Shown here: positions 12,605 to 24,800 of the stretch, in pieces
Layout of the letters: each line of letters starts with the position of its first letter
Numbering within the stretch: position 1 is the first letter of the stretch
Source of the DNA: Owenia fusiformis
Taxonomy: Eukaryota; Annelida; Polychaeta; Sabellida; Oweniidae
Reading direction: 5' to 3'
Assembly (NCBI GenBank): GCA_903813345.2
Contig: CAIIXF020000011.1
Location: 1,636,571-1,700,570 of the forward strand
DNA length: 64,000 nucleotides
Position numbers and translations under genes: made by a program
Notes under the pieces: model-generated
The model's database searches: none
What the model saw: the letters and a program-made list of their open reading frames with translations, nothing else
What the model was told of the DNA's origin: nothing

Positions 12605-12905
12605 ATTTTTAAAATTATTTTTCCTGCCCCTGCCAGGCCCCCCGACAGCCTCCCGGCACAATTTCCACCACAAACTGCCCCCAAAATCTCCCCTTGTCAC
12701 AACCCCGGCACTTTAATAATGCCGACCCCGTCAACCCTGCCGACCCCAAAATTCTTTTGTTTAGCCCTAGGCAACTGCCCCCAAATGCCCCTGACAGCAG
12801 ACCCCGGCCTATGTTAAATTCCCATTGAGAATTTTTTTCGCCCTTGGCAAATTGACAACCCCTGGTCGCCAGCAAACCCCAGAGCTTTTTGCAAGGGCTA
12901 TAACA
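12605..12905. repeat. C-rich dispersed-repeat-like segment
   Basis: A 300-base island of C-rich sequence (CCCCGACAGCCTCCCGGCAC, GCCGACCCCGTCAACCC, CTGCCCCCAAATGCCCC) in AT-rich surroundings. The minus-strand frame of 125 codons here is glycine-rich low complexity and not credible as a gene. Confidence 0.45.
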
Positions 12906-13489
12906 TGACCATTGAAATAATTTCACAAGCTTGGGTGTAATACAGTTCCTTGTGTGGGAATCAATATACTTGCATTTGATAAAAATGACCATTTTTCTAT
13001 TTGTTATGGAAATTCATACTCATTACATCTTTAACTGACTTATTCTTTCTCATTTATTGTTAAAGTTCTTATAAATCATTGGTGATTTATGCATAAATCA
13101 TAAAATTATGGGAATGTTCTTACCTCACATGTGTGTTAGAAGCCCTCCATCTTGTTTCTTAATTCAATTGACCAATGAAAACAAAGATTACAAATATGCA
13201 AATTTGATAAAGATATGAGGTCTCTGATTGGTTTTCAGTGAATGCTCCTTCTCCAATCATAATCTAGTACAGAGATGTAATAGAGGAGGGAAATTTGAAA
13301 ATTTTGTAGAGTCATGGACAAATAATGGACATAGTCCATTTATGGACACTTAGACACTTCTTGTGTGGCATTCCCTGAAAATCCAAAATACCACAGTAGA
13401 TGGGTTTTTACATCCATTGAGAGATTTTGTTGTGTGGATAACCACATAAAAAAATTAACCACAGAAGCTATTTATTTTACTACCCGAAC

Positions 13490-13610
13490 AACCACACATA
13501 CCCCCATTCAAGAACACGGACGTACGTACGGACGGACGTACGTACGGACGGACGGACGGACGGAGGCGTTCCCTATATCCCTCCGAACTTCGTTCGATGG
13601 GATAACAACT
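13490..13610 (-). repeat. (TCCG)n repeat with conserved flank
   Basis: A run of GGACGGAC/GTACGTAC tetramers (about 13517-13564) is followed by GGCGTTCCCTATATCCCTCC. On the minus strand this reads GGGATATAGGGAACG followed by a TCCG run. Diverged relatives appear near 40618-40670 (plus orientation) and 49075-49115, so it is a dispersed family. Confidence 0.65.
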
Positions 13611-13929
13611 GAAGTTTTATCTATTATATTCTGAAGTTTCAGCATCAGACATTAATATTAAGTCTCAATATGGTTGCTATAACAACATGGGGGTAGGGGT
13701 GGGCGGGGCAGGCACCAATTTTTCAAATCGTGAAAAGATCTAAAGTGTAATTTTATTAATATTTCTTTCCTTTAAATGGTCAAAATGTTTGGGAAATTGT
13801 TAAATTTATTCAACATGATGTTAACCAAGTACAAATAATGACATTTAGCACTGTGATGTCATAATACCATATTTCAATAGTCACGAATTCAAATACAGTC
13901 ACAGTCAAGAAATTGCAAAAATGGCTGCA

Positions 13930-14590
13930 ATTCTTACCTGATAACAGAAGGCCTTGCCTTTTGTGGCCTAATTTCATACTTCACTTGGACTCACAGCCAT
14001 GCAAAACAATGCTACCATGAAGAAAGCATATAAGGAGTATATACCAGATAGAACTACAATTATGGGGTGGCAGAATAGATTTAAAAGAGACTATTTGACC
14101 CTGGATGACGACTCCAAACATGGGAGGGCAAAAACTCCACAAGTCACAGTGGAAAAAATTGCCAAGAGTGTTTGACCTGACAGGCATCAAAAGTACATAA
14201 CATGCAAAGGGCAATATTTTGAGAAAATGTGAAATGGGACACTGTGCAATATACATCCATTTAATCTAGGATGTGCACATAGTAATTTAGTATCTCAAAC
14301 ATGTATTTTTGAGCATACTTCTTACAGCTACACAAAATGGTATTTGTTGATTAATGATTTCATATTTTCAATTTTTTATTCCTTTTGACGTGACTGTATA
14401 ACCTGCCCCGCCCTACCCAAACTCACCAACTTGATTTTATCATAACATCAATATAGTTTTATCAGTCAACATGAAATTTTTCAGAATGATTAAAATATCT
14501 CTAAGGAACATTTACTGAAAATTTCAGGGAAAAATATCAATTATTGATAAAGTTAGAGCATATAGTGCATTACTTCTGGGACAACCCTCG
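13930..14590 (+). mobile_element. Degenerate mariner-family transposon, left end not found
   Basis: About 14015-14170 encodes an N-terminal mariner-like HTH segment with YKEYIPDRTTIMGWQNRFKR and DDDSKHGRAKTPQVTVEKIA, then, after a stop, a short C-terminal-like piece (KYITCKGQYFEKM). The right terminal repeat ends at 14590 (TACTTCTGGGACAACCCTCG) and is nearly identical to that of the small element at 31129-31223. As in the relic at 5510, the catalytic core is absent. Confidence 0.6.
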
Positions 14591-14994
14591 TACATAGAGA
14601 GATCTAAATTTTGTAGAGTTTTATTTTAAAATACTAAAATTCTAATACATGGTCCACTTCAAATGTTTTTTACTGACATTTTTCAAACCAAAAGTGTTTT
14701 TGTGATTTTGATACTAATACAAATAACTTTATACATTAATACTTTTCAGCCATTGTTTTCAAATTCCTAGAACGTTTTGGAGTAGAACAAGTATTTTTCT
14801 ATAAGTGTTTAAAGTTCTTGATAGTTCTAAAACTCAGAAACAAGCTTACTTTCACGGTGTTTCTGTTAATATGTTTGAAAACTAATATTCTAAAATGATC
14901 ATAACAATACAAATCATTCCAATGATATTAGACAGGCGATATGGCGATTGTGCAATATCATGATAAAATATGATGATATAATTATCAAATAAAA

Positions 14995-15078
14995 TATTAT
15001 TAGTATATGTATATTATTAGTATATCCATATTATTAGTATATACATATTATTAGTATATGCATATTATTAGTACATTT
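14995..15078 (+). repeat. 18-base tandem repeat (TATTATTAGTATATGCA)n
   Basis: About five copies of an 18-base AT-rich unit end at the left terminal repeat of the next transposon. Confidence 0.8.
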
Positions 15079-15081
15079 GTA

Positions 15082-15706
15082 CAGGGTGGGCCAAAAAAAA
15101 CGCCACTTTTTTTTCAAAATGCTATAACTTTTTTAATTTTTGATACAAAATCATAATTTGCATACCAAATGAAACTTGAAGTTGTTATCTAGCCATGGAT
15201 CATGAATTATACACTTTTACTTGAATAAATCATGTCACCAGCCTCTCAGTTAAACATGTGGTGTGCCATGACAAATAAGCATAATTTGCAAAATGTTGCT
15301 GAACTGATACGGCCTGATGACAGCCAATCTAATAGGCCTGATGCAAGCTCCAGTGAGTATAGGGTATGGGAATGTCTCCAGGAGATAGTATTAAGGCACC
15401 CAATCCAAAAAATTGCTCAACTAAAGCCGGCAATCAGGACAGGTTGAAAAAAACTTCGCTAACATTTCATTGATACTGCTATATCAGCAAGGCGACTAAA
15501 ACTAAAATCGATCATCAAATAGGGTGGCGGACCATTTGAACTCCTCTTTTAGATCAAATATAATCCATGCTGAAGGACTTGTTACATTATATTATTGCTA
15601 AGAACCCCTGGCACTATATAACTGCAAAATTTGGGGTATGTAGGTTGGAAAATAAAAATGTTGTAGTGTCTTGAAAAAAAAGTGGCGTTTTTTTTGGCCC
15701 ACCCTG
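15082..15706. mobile_element. Tc1/mariner-type element with transposase remnant, 625 bases
   Basis: Ends are CAGGGTGGGCCAAAAAAAAC plus GCCACTTTTTTTT and the matching complement, with TA on both sides. Inside, a 71-codon frame (15232-15447) reads SPASQLNMWCAMTNKHNLQN and later RPDASSSEYRVWE and LRHPIQKIAQLKP. Its pattern resembles the DNA-binding N-terminus of IS630/mariner transposases, but the catalytic part is missing. It ends 61 bases before the first visible exon of the large plus-strand gene. Confidence 0.75.
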
Positions 15707-15767
15707 TATATGCGTATGAAAACAAAGAAAAACAGTTTTATGGTATTCTTCTAATTTTATTATTTAG

Positions 15768-15863
15768 ATGATGACGGGGCCGGAGAAGAGGGTGGTTCGA
15801 GACTACATAGTTCTATGGGACGACACACTATGGGGACCCCTTCTACTCATCCTATGCCAGATA
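15768..15863 (+). CDS. First visible exon of the KIAA2012-like gene
   Basis: Acceptor TTATTATTTAG and donor ATA|GTAAGT. It reads DDGAGEEGGSRLHSSMGRHT then MGTPSTHPMPD and enters with one base carried from an unseen upstream exon. ATGATG at the exon start is in a different frame from the one that joins the next exon, so it is not taken as the start. Confidence 0.7.
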
Positions 15864-18800
15864 GTAAGTTATTTGAACATCATTTGTTTATAACCACACT
15901 GAGTTCTGATTTTTTCATCTTTTTTAATCAATAATACAATTATTTTAATCAAGATTTTAGTCAACTTATTAATGTAATGTCTTAAATAATACAGTACCAA
16001 CTACTTTTTTTTATCTTCATGTAACTGTATCTTAAATGGACGCACCAATTTTTGTGTGCCGCTGTTGTCCCTGCAATATGGCCACAAAGGTGCATTTTAA
16101 CACAGGTAAAATTAATTTTGACATACCCCTGGGTGTCATAAACTAAGTGTTTTAATATCGAAATTAGAGAGATCAAAATTAGAAATAGAAAAAAGCACTC
16201 TGAATGTGGATCATGACAATTTCAGGACAAGTTTAGTCTAAACAATCCATTCTGCTTATAATGTAGATTACATGACAGACCTAACAATGATTCGAACACT
16301 TTTTATCTTTTATCCACTAATATACTATACCTTGATGTTTGGTTTCACACAGCAACGTTCCTTTCCTCGTAAATTATTCATTGCAATCCACCAGTGATTT
16401 AGCAATTGGAAAATATCAACATGCCAATGGTAAAAAATAAAAATCGGCAGTTTCATTTTTTTAGACTAGTTCATGTGGATGATAGACAAATACCTTATAT
16501 AATATCTGTTTTAATTTACCGGTTGTGCTGAGCTGAACATTTCTACATCTTTAAATCCATAATATTAAATCGGTAGTTTCATTTTTTTAAACTGGTCGAT
16601 TTTCATGATAAGCCTAACTAATAGCCAAATATGATGTCTGTTTGAAAATGTCTTAGTTTTGCTGAATTTGGACATATCTATATCTTAACATCATATTGTT
16701 CAGGTTTTTTCAGATTTTCTTTGTTGTAATTATTACATAATGAAGTGCCATGAATTTTTCATGAGGAAAATGCTTCCAACATAAGTTATGATTACACATA
16801 CATAGGTTAAAATAATGCCCAGTTAGGACAGTTCATTAACAAAATTCCCCAGTTTATGTTGGGAGAAGCAGTTTTAAGGCCTAAAATTATTTGGGGCCCA
16901 CCAAAAGGGGTGGGTGGAGGCAGTCCACTCGGTATTGTTTCTATTGATGCCACTTTCAATTTTCACTTCAAACAATAAAAAAATATTTTCTTGAGCTAAA
17001 TGAACTTAAGTACCCCTGAGTTACCAGTTTACATGGGTGCAGATTTAACATGTAATTCTTCAAAATATCTGACATGAAGCGAATGACATTAAATATGAAT
17101 TAATCCATTATGGTGTATAGAACTATTTAATGAAATTACGATATTCAGGTAGAATAAATGCTGTTTTGTGAGCATTATGTGATAAAATCTCATATTTATA
17201 GCTATTTGTTGTAGATAGCATATTCTTGAATCAGATAGCTCAAAGGAGGTATCTTCCCAAGTGCCCTGAAAAAGTTCATGTGGTCCGCATTGACCATTCA
17301 TTCGTTTAGAAATCACTGGGGGATGTTGCACATTTTTATTGGTTTTTGAAACAGAATCAAATCCTGAGAAGTGTCAAGGGCTTATTTGAAAATTCAATTA
17401 ATTAGAATCTGGCTCTATCCTCAAAAGTCTCGAAATTATTTTTCTTCAATATTCCAAATTATAATGGGCCAATCACAGAGATGAATGTAAGTAGTAGGGT
17501 AACATAAATAAACTGATACACTCGGATATTTAGTAACTGGAAAATTACTGATATATCAAATAACAAAATCAGTATGTATTCTTTTCTTTATTCTGTTCTG
17601 ATTAACCATCTGCAGAGATAACGGGCAACATAGATGAACTTTTACACTGGGAGAATGGTGTGCTTTGGGAAATAACACAATCAGCATGCACACTTTATTC
17701 TGTTGTTAGGTTATAATACTTATGTATCATATGCAATTTTATCAGCATAAACTCATGTTACTTATTAACAGTAAATAATCTCTCACATACCGAGGAATGC
17801 AGAACAATAAAATGTCTAGAATTATGATAGTCTTCTCATAAACACAGGCATTTGATGATAAAGCGAGTCACGAATCAGTCCTGAATGGAAAATATGTAGA
17901 AAATGAATATTACATACCTGTATAATATAGAAAGAATATTACTTTAAAGAATGAGGAAAGTTTATGCGATATAGCTGATTTTAAGGAGATGATTTTTAAT
18001 GCCTAAGGATAGAAGAAATAGAAATATAAAAGCAGTGATATTCTAATTGGATATCAGAAAATTACCGGTCAAAAGTATCAGGTATCTGGTATCAATTAGA
18101 AGATTCACCTCATGTATCTACCTCAATCGAAATTAACTGAAAAGATATATTATGTTGATATATATTGGATGAACTTTATTGTATATAATAAAGAGTACTT
18201 GGACATAAGAATTTTGGATTAAAACTTAAGAGGAATGACACACACCATACATGCATAGTTGCATGACCTCCACTGCTGCTAGTGAATAATCTGTATTGGC
18301 AAGCCATACTTTATTCACACTTCCAAATATGGCAACTTTATTCAATCACAAAAGCAACAATAACAAAATGGCTGATTTCTTTACATTGTCAATTATTGGT
18401 AAAGCAGCGTGTCGATTTCATCCTAAACACAGGAAAGATTCTACGGTTCTTCCACCAATAGATAGAGCCACTAGAAAACCAAGAGTTGATACAAGAAAAC
18501 AAGGTGATTAACCAAAATGTATAAAGTTGATGCTCACTGAGCGAGGTATTCATCGAGAGATGTATTCATTGAGGGAAAGTACCTTAAGAAAAGTGACACT
18601 TTTCAAGAAAATTTTCAAGATGGCAGCTTAATTTCAAAATGGCGGCAATTTTTCGTAAAAAACGTAATCTTTGATAACTCAAATACCAGTGAACAGATTT
18701 GGTTGAAATTTTACATGATTGTGCCTAGGGACACAGTAGCTCTGTTCAAGAAATAATTTTCAAGATGGCGGCTGAATTTCAAGATGGCGGCCGAAATTCG

Positions 18801-21800
18801 TAAAAAACGTAATCTTTGATAACTCATATACCAGTGAACGGATTTGGTTCAAATTTTATATGATGATGCCTAGTTCACAATGGTATAAACTAACTTTGTG
18901 CCAAATTTTATGCTTCTATCACAAAGTGCACAAACATTTCAACATTTACACTAGCTATAATAAGCATAATATGTTTTGTTCGGTGTGATTTGCTACTCCG
19001 TGGAGTTGCTGTTTTTCTAGTTGAGGAAAGTATTCATTGAAATTAGATATCAATGTGTAAAATATTTATTGATAAAAGTATTTATTAAGTTAGAAATCAT
19101 TTTGTGAAATATTCATTGATAATAGTGTTCATTGAAATTAGTTATCACTTTGTGAAATATCCATTGAGAAAAGTGTTCATTGAAATTAGTTATCATTATG
19201 TGAATTGATTCATTGAGGAAAGTATCCATTGAAATTAGATATCAAGGTGTGAAATATTCATTGAGAAAAGTGTTCACTGAAATTAGATATCATTATGTGA
19301 AATATCCATTGAGAAAAGTATTCATTGAAATTAGATATCATTATGTGAAATATTCATTGAAATAAGTGTTCACGGAAATTAGTTATCACTGTGTGAAATA
19401 TTCACTGAGAAAAGTTTTCATTGAAATTACATGTAGATATCATTGTGTGAAATATTTATTGAGAAAAGTGTTTATTGGAATTAGCTATCATTATGTGAAA
19501 TATTCATTGAGAAAAGTATTCATTGAAATTAGATATCATTATGTGAAATATTCATTGAAATAAGTGTTCACGGGAATTAGTTATCACTGTGTGAAATATT
19601 CACTGAGAAAAGTTTTCATTGAAATTACATGTAGATATTATTGTGTGAAATATTTATTGAGAAAAGTATTTATTGGAATTAGATATCATTATGTGAAATA
19701 TTCATTGAGAAAAGAGTTCATTGAAATTAGATATCATAATGTGAAATATTCATTGAGAAAAATGAACATTGATATAATTTATCACTGTGTGAAATATTCA
19801 TTGAGAAAAGTGTTCATTGAAGTTAATGAACGTTGTGTGAAATAATTAAGTGCCAGTGAATTGCTGGAAAGTACATGTGATGAAGAAATTTCACAATACA
19901 TGTACTACATGTATTACAATATTTCATATATTTTTCAGTGAGAGTTCATGTACGCCATACCCTTGCTGATCACCCTGACCTAGTGGGGCTCAACCGTGGC
20001 TCCCCTGCAATCTCCCGCCAAGATGGCTCCATCACTGTAGACAGACCTCCGTGAGTATACATATACCAAGCACATTCTAATCAACCACTTTATTGTATGC
20101 AATAGCAGGCCCGTAGCCAGGATTTGCCAAGGGGGTTCACTTTTTGAAAAATTTCAGGGGGATTCACTTTTGACAATTTTGGTCCACAAATGGCCAAAAT
20201 CACTTAAAAAGTGCTCAGCATGGTGAAAAACTGCATGATTTTGAAAGAATTTTTGGCCAGGGGGGTTCGCCCGAACCTATTGAACCCCCCTGACTACGGG
20301 CCTGAATAGTGTATTCATAATATCGAGCCATATGATTCTCCATTAATACACAATGATGAAAGTTCTTTGACTCAGCTAATTAATTTGGTCAAAGACTGAT
20401 CCTGCTTACATATTAGTTCCATGAGACACTATATTTAATATCATTCTGTGTTCTCCATGTGATTTTTTCTCAAATGGGTTCAAAAATATTAAACCAAAAC
20501 TGGTCAAAATATGCAAGTATGTCATGATTTTTTCTCATTTCCAAGTGGGTGCAAATGGATTTCCGGATGGGTGCAAGCCTGTTTTTGAAATCTCAGGTGG
20601 GTGCTGCACTCACCTTCTCTAGTGTTTGAGTCACTGTCATTATAAATTATTTTGATAGAGACAAAGAAGGTTTTTGTATATCGTGAGTCACAGAAATCCT
20701 TTAGAAATTACACGTTACTTATTTTTATATTTTTAGGTCATATATGAAATCTGGATCAAGTCACGGCACCACCAGTCGAGTCTCATTACGTGACAATGAA
20801 GATGGTGAGCAAATACTCGTTAACCAATCAGATGACCTCAATCAAGCTACACAGCCTCTTATGCCCCAGTACCAAGGTATGTAGAAATATATGTATTAAC
20901 CCTTTTGTAAAGGTTTAGGATATCAAGACACATTAGTCTGTACAAAAATACATCACTTTCTACTAAACTACACTAATTTCACAATTCAATATTACAATAC
21001 ACTTTTTGTTCTATACAGGTCCAAAGACATTATTCTTAATGTTCATAGATTTACATATACTTTACTTTGGTCCATTATGGATGGTCCGAAGATATTTTTG
21101 GTTCGCAGACCTAATTTTTGTTAATATATTTAGTTTCGGTCTTTTGACTTGAATGTGTTTTGTTCATGCTCATCTGTTGTTGTGTTCTTAGTCATCAAAT
21201 CCTTAGTGTACAGTAAAATTTGTCCTAGTGAACACAAACTCATTTTCGGTTGAACACCTCTGAAACAATTGTACCTTTTTCATTAAGAAACAACGATGTT
21301 CATAAATATATGGGTATCGTATATGGAGAGGTGTACATAATAGAAAGGTGTACATAAGATTTATTTTGAAGAAATGTTTATTGAGAAAAGTTTTACTGTA
21401 TAGTCAAATATTGAAAAAATTATTGGATGAATCATATTATTTTCTGAAATGAATGAAAACCAAGGTATGATTTTTAAAATGTTTAATTTCTCATGTACAC
21501 AGTGGCTTTTATATTGGAATTCGATAAAAAAGACATGGCTGGTCCTTGTATTTTTCATGGTGAATAATTTGTGACATATATAATTTATGTAAATTATTTG
21601 TTATTATTTTTTCCTAAGACCTTTTTAATTTAATTTTTAATTTTTTTGTATAATTTGTTTTTTGACAAACCTGGGGTTAAATGCACTCGGATTATTAAAT
21701 TGGTGAGTTGCCTAATTGAATCAAATTCTCAAAATGCTTTCACATTAACATGTGCAATATATGTAAGTAAATGTACATATGTCTTTGTTTGATGTTTGTC

Positions 21801-24800
21801 TTTGTGACAAGAATTATACAATCAGATGTTGGTTGCATATGTGTCACCTTCTCAAAGATGCATGCTCAAAGACAAATTTTAGTGTGATGTCAGTTTTATA
21901 TATTCTTAAGTGATGTCAGTTTCATAACTCCCTATATGATGTCATTTTTTGATAAATTCTTATGTGCTTTCAGTTTGCAATGTGTATACATGTATGATGT
22001 CAGTTTGATAAATTTTAAGATGATGTAATGTCAGTTTGATCCTTTCCCAAGTTTTGTCAGTTAACATACCCATTTCATATTAATGCCAAAGTGATATATT
22101 CCCTAGCAATTTCAATGTGATTATTTACCGATGTCAGTGTGATAGTGTGAGAACCTATGTCAGTTTGAGGGTTTTCTATGTCAGTTTGATGCAATAACTA
22201 AAAGATCTTGGATTGATATTCCAAAGTTCTGTCAATTAAACATACCTATTTCCTACTTATTTTTTCCCTTCAGTGTGATACATTCCCTATTCAGATCAAT
22301 TTGATAATAGAACTAAAAAGGGTTCCCAGTATGATAAATTCCCAAGCTAAATTCATTAACATGAACCGTTCTTACTCAGTTCAGAGTAATACATTTCCTA
22401 GTACCGTAATGTCATTGTCATTATAACATTTTTCCAAATGATGTCAGTGGGATAGACTAGCTATATACAGTGTATGGCATATTGAAATACATTTGCTACA
22501 TGTTATTGTGTAGTGATGTCAGCATAATAAATTTATTTGTATGTGATGTCAATATGATAGTATTGATGCTTTGTCAATTCTGTGATGTTAGTGTTTAATT
22601 TTATTAAGATGTCAATGTTTATGAGAAATTATGTACTTAATTTGTTATTTAATGTTGTTATTCCCTGATATCGTATAAATATTTCTGCACTGTGCCAAAG
22701 GGAACTGTTTTTATTAAACAAAGCAAGAAAATTAAACAAAAAAGAGTACATCACAGCAATAAGGAAAAATTGATAATTTCATGCAAGCAGTTAATGTTGA
22801 AAAATTGAGAATTGGCACTAATTATGGCATTTAATTTGTGTATTGGAATCTTTCTCAAATTTTACAAGTTTTTTATTCGATATGATCATGGGCTTTCAAT
22901 TAGAGTTGAAATCCCATGATATGATGAATTGTATTTTTACATAAGCTACTACTTTAAACTTGAGAGATATTACAAATTCTTATTTTGCAGGTATAATGTC
23001 TGAGGGGTCAACTTTTTCTCTCGAAAACACGAGACCCGAATCTCAAAATCTTGGTGAATTTGTCATTGAAGATTCTGTCTCGCAAATGGAGCCATATTCT
23101 GTGCACTCGAGGGGAGGGAGTGCAAAGAGTGGAAGATCACGATCTGCAGGGGGTAGTAGAATTGCCACCCCTCTCAATGAAAATAACAATGAGGAAATTC
23201 AAGGTAATTTCCAGGGGCACTCAATAGGTGGCTCTGATATCATGAATAAGGAATTAGTTTATTAGTGATTGATCATTCATTTTATATGCTTCTATTTCTG
23301 CATGCCCTTTTCTATCAACTTCTGTAGTTATAACTCGTCATAGTCTATGCATGTTTACCTTAGCAACATTAACTTTTTATGTATTTCAAATTTGCTAGAG
23401 TATATGTAACAATAGCAACATTTAATGTCTATTTCCCTCATAAAACAGTAATTCTCCATGTTTAATGTATTTATGTATACATTTTTTATGCATGCTACAG
23501 TACCTTAACATTAACCGCTTAATTGTATATTCCATTCTGTTACCTTAGCAACGTTAATCATATGTTTATTATACATGTTCATTGTTTCTTGTTTACCCTG
23601 CATGACCCCCTGGCTGCATGAATCAATATTGGAAAGCATTTATACAGGGTGGTCCAAAAAAATTCCCTTATTCAATTTTCACTCAGGCATATGAGTATTT
23701 TAATGGCAACAGTGAAAAGGTTGTTATGCTCTCATTGGCAAAATTAAACTCAAAGTCATCCATCTTTGGTAAAAACATTTTCAGTCACAGTGCTTTCATT
23801 GGCTAATATACTCAATTGTGTTACTAACTGCTAAAAATGAAATGATTTTCCCCAATTTAAGGGCTTTCACTTGCAAAAGAAACCCCGAGTCAATCATGGT
23901 GCTTCGATTGGCAAAATCTAAAGCCAACTTCATAGTATACTTGCCTGTAGCCAGCTTTTACCAGGAGGGGGAGCTTTTTTCCAGGGGGGAGCTTTTTCAC
24001 AATTTTGGCTAAAAATCATGCAAAAAATTCTCAGAATGGTGAAAAACCACATGATTTTGAAAGAATTTCTGGCCAGGGGTGGGAGCTTCTGCTCCCCAGC
24101 TCCCCCTCTGCATGGCTAAGGGCCTGGTATAGACACTACATTCTGCATGTAAATCCCATTCTGCTTTGTATTCTATCTTTAGCCATGTTTAACATCCTCC
24201 AATCCCAGGGTTTCAAAATCCAGAATATATTCTTTCTTTTTACCCTCTGCGATAAGCAGTTAGCATTTCCCCGATTAAGAACTCGCAATCTGATTGGCTG
24301 TTGCAACACTGCGACAGAAATCATGTATAAGTCATTGCGCATAATTAGATCATGTGATTCAGTTAAATCGGGCGCTTCCAAATTGGTTATAGCAGGGGGG
24401 AAGAAGGAGGAACGGATTCTGGACACCTGCTTAGGAGGATATGTTTAACCTTGACAATTAAACTAACACTGTACTATATGCATGTTCAATGTTGTTTGTA
24501 CCTCCATGTAATTCTTTGTAGAGATAATAGATGGGTTTGCTAGTCAGTTTGCTTCCCAGAATGCATCACGGGTCCAGTCAGCGAGTTCTTTTACCAAATC
24601 TCGCTCTCCGACAATAAGACATGTGACACCAGGTAAAAAAAATCGGGACAAAAATTATACTCTCCCTTTATTTTTAACTCATTTGGAGCCTTATGGGATA
24701 AGATACCTTGTAATGTATATACTCTGCCTCGTAGGTTTGTGGCAGTGGCGGATCCTCGGGGGGCCCATGGGGCCTGGGCCCCCCCCCCCCTGAGTTGGGC

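Noticed and set aside
12615-12992. Minus-strand 125-codon Gly-rich frame
   Set aside because: It is a by-product of a C-rich repeat island with no splice or family support.
15768-15863. ATGATG at the start of the first visible exon as the translation start (MMTGPEKRVV...)
   Set aside because: That frame does not join the next exon; the frame that does enters mid-codon and reads DDGAGEEGGS, so an upstream exon is expected.
19366-19845. Two plus-strand frames of 65 and 93 codons with 16-residue repeats
   Set aside because: They are by-products of the 48-base minisatellite inside an intron.
23618-24448. Run of plus-strand frames of 62 to 147 codons
   Set aside because: They cross a mariner-type end, a MITE and a dispersed repeat, and show no conserved domain.
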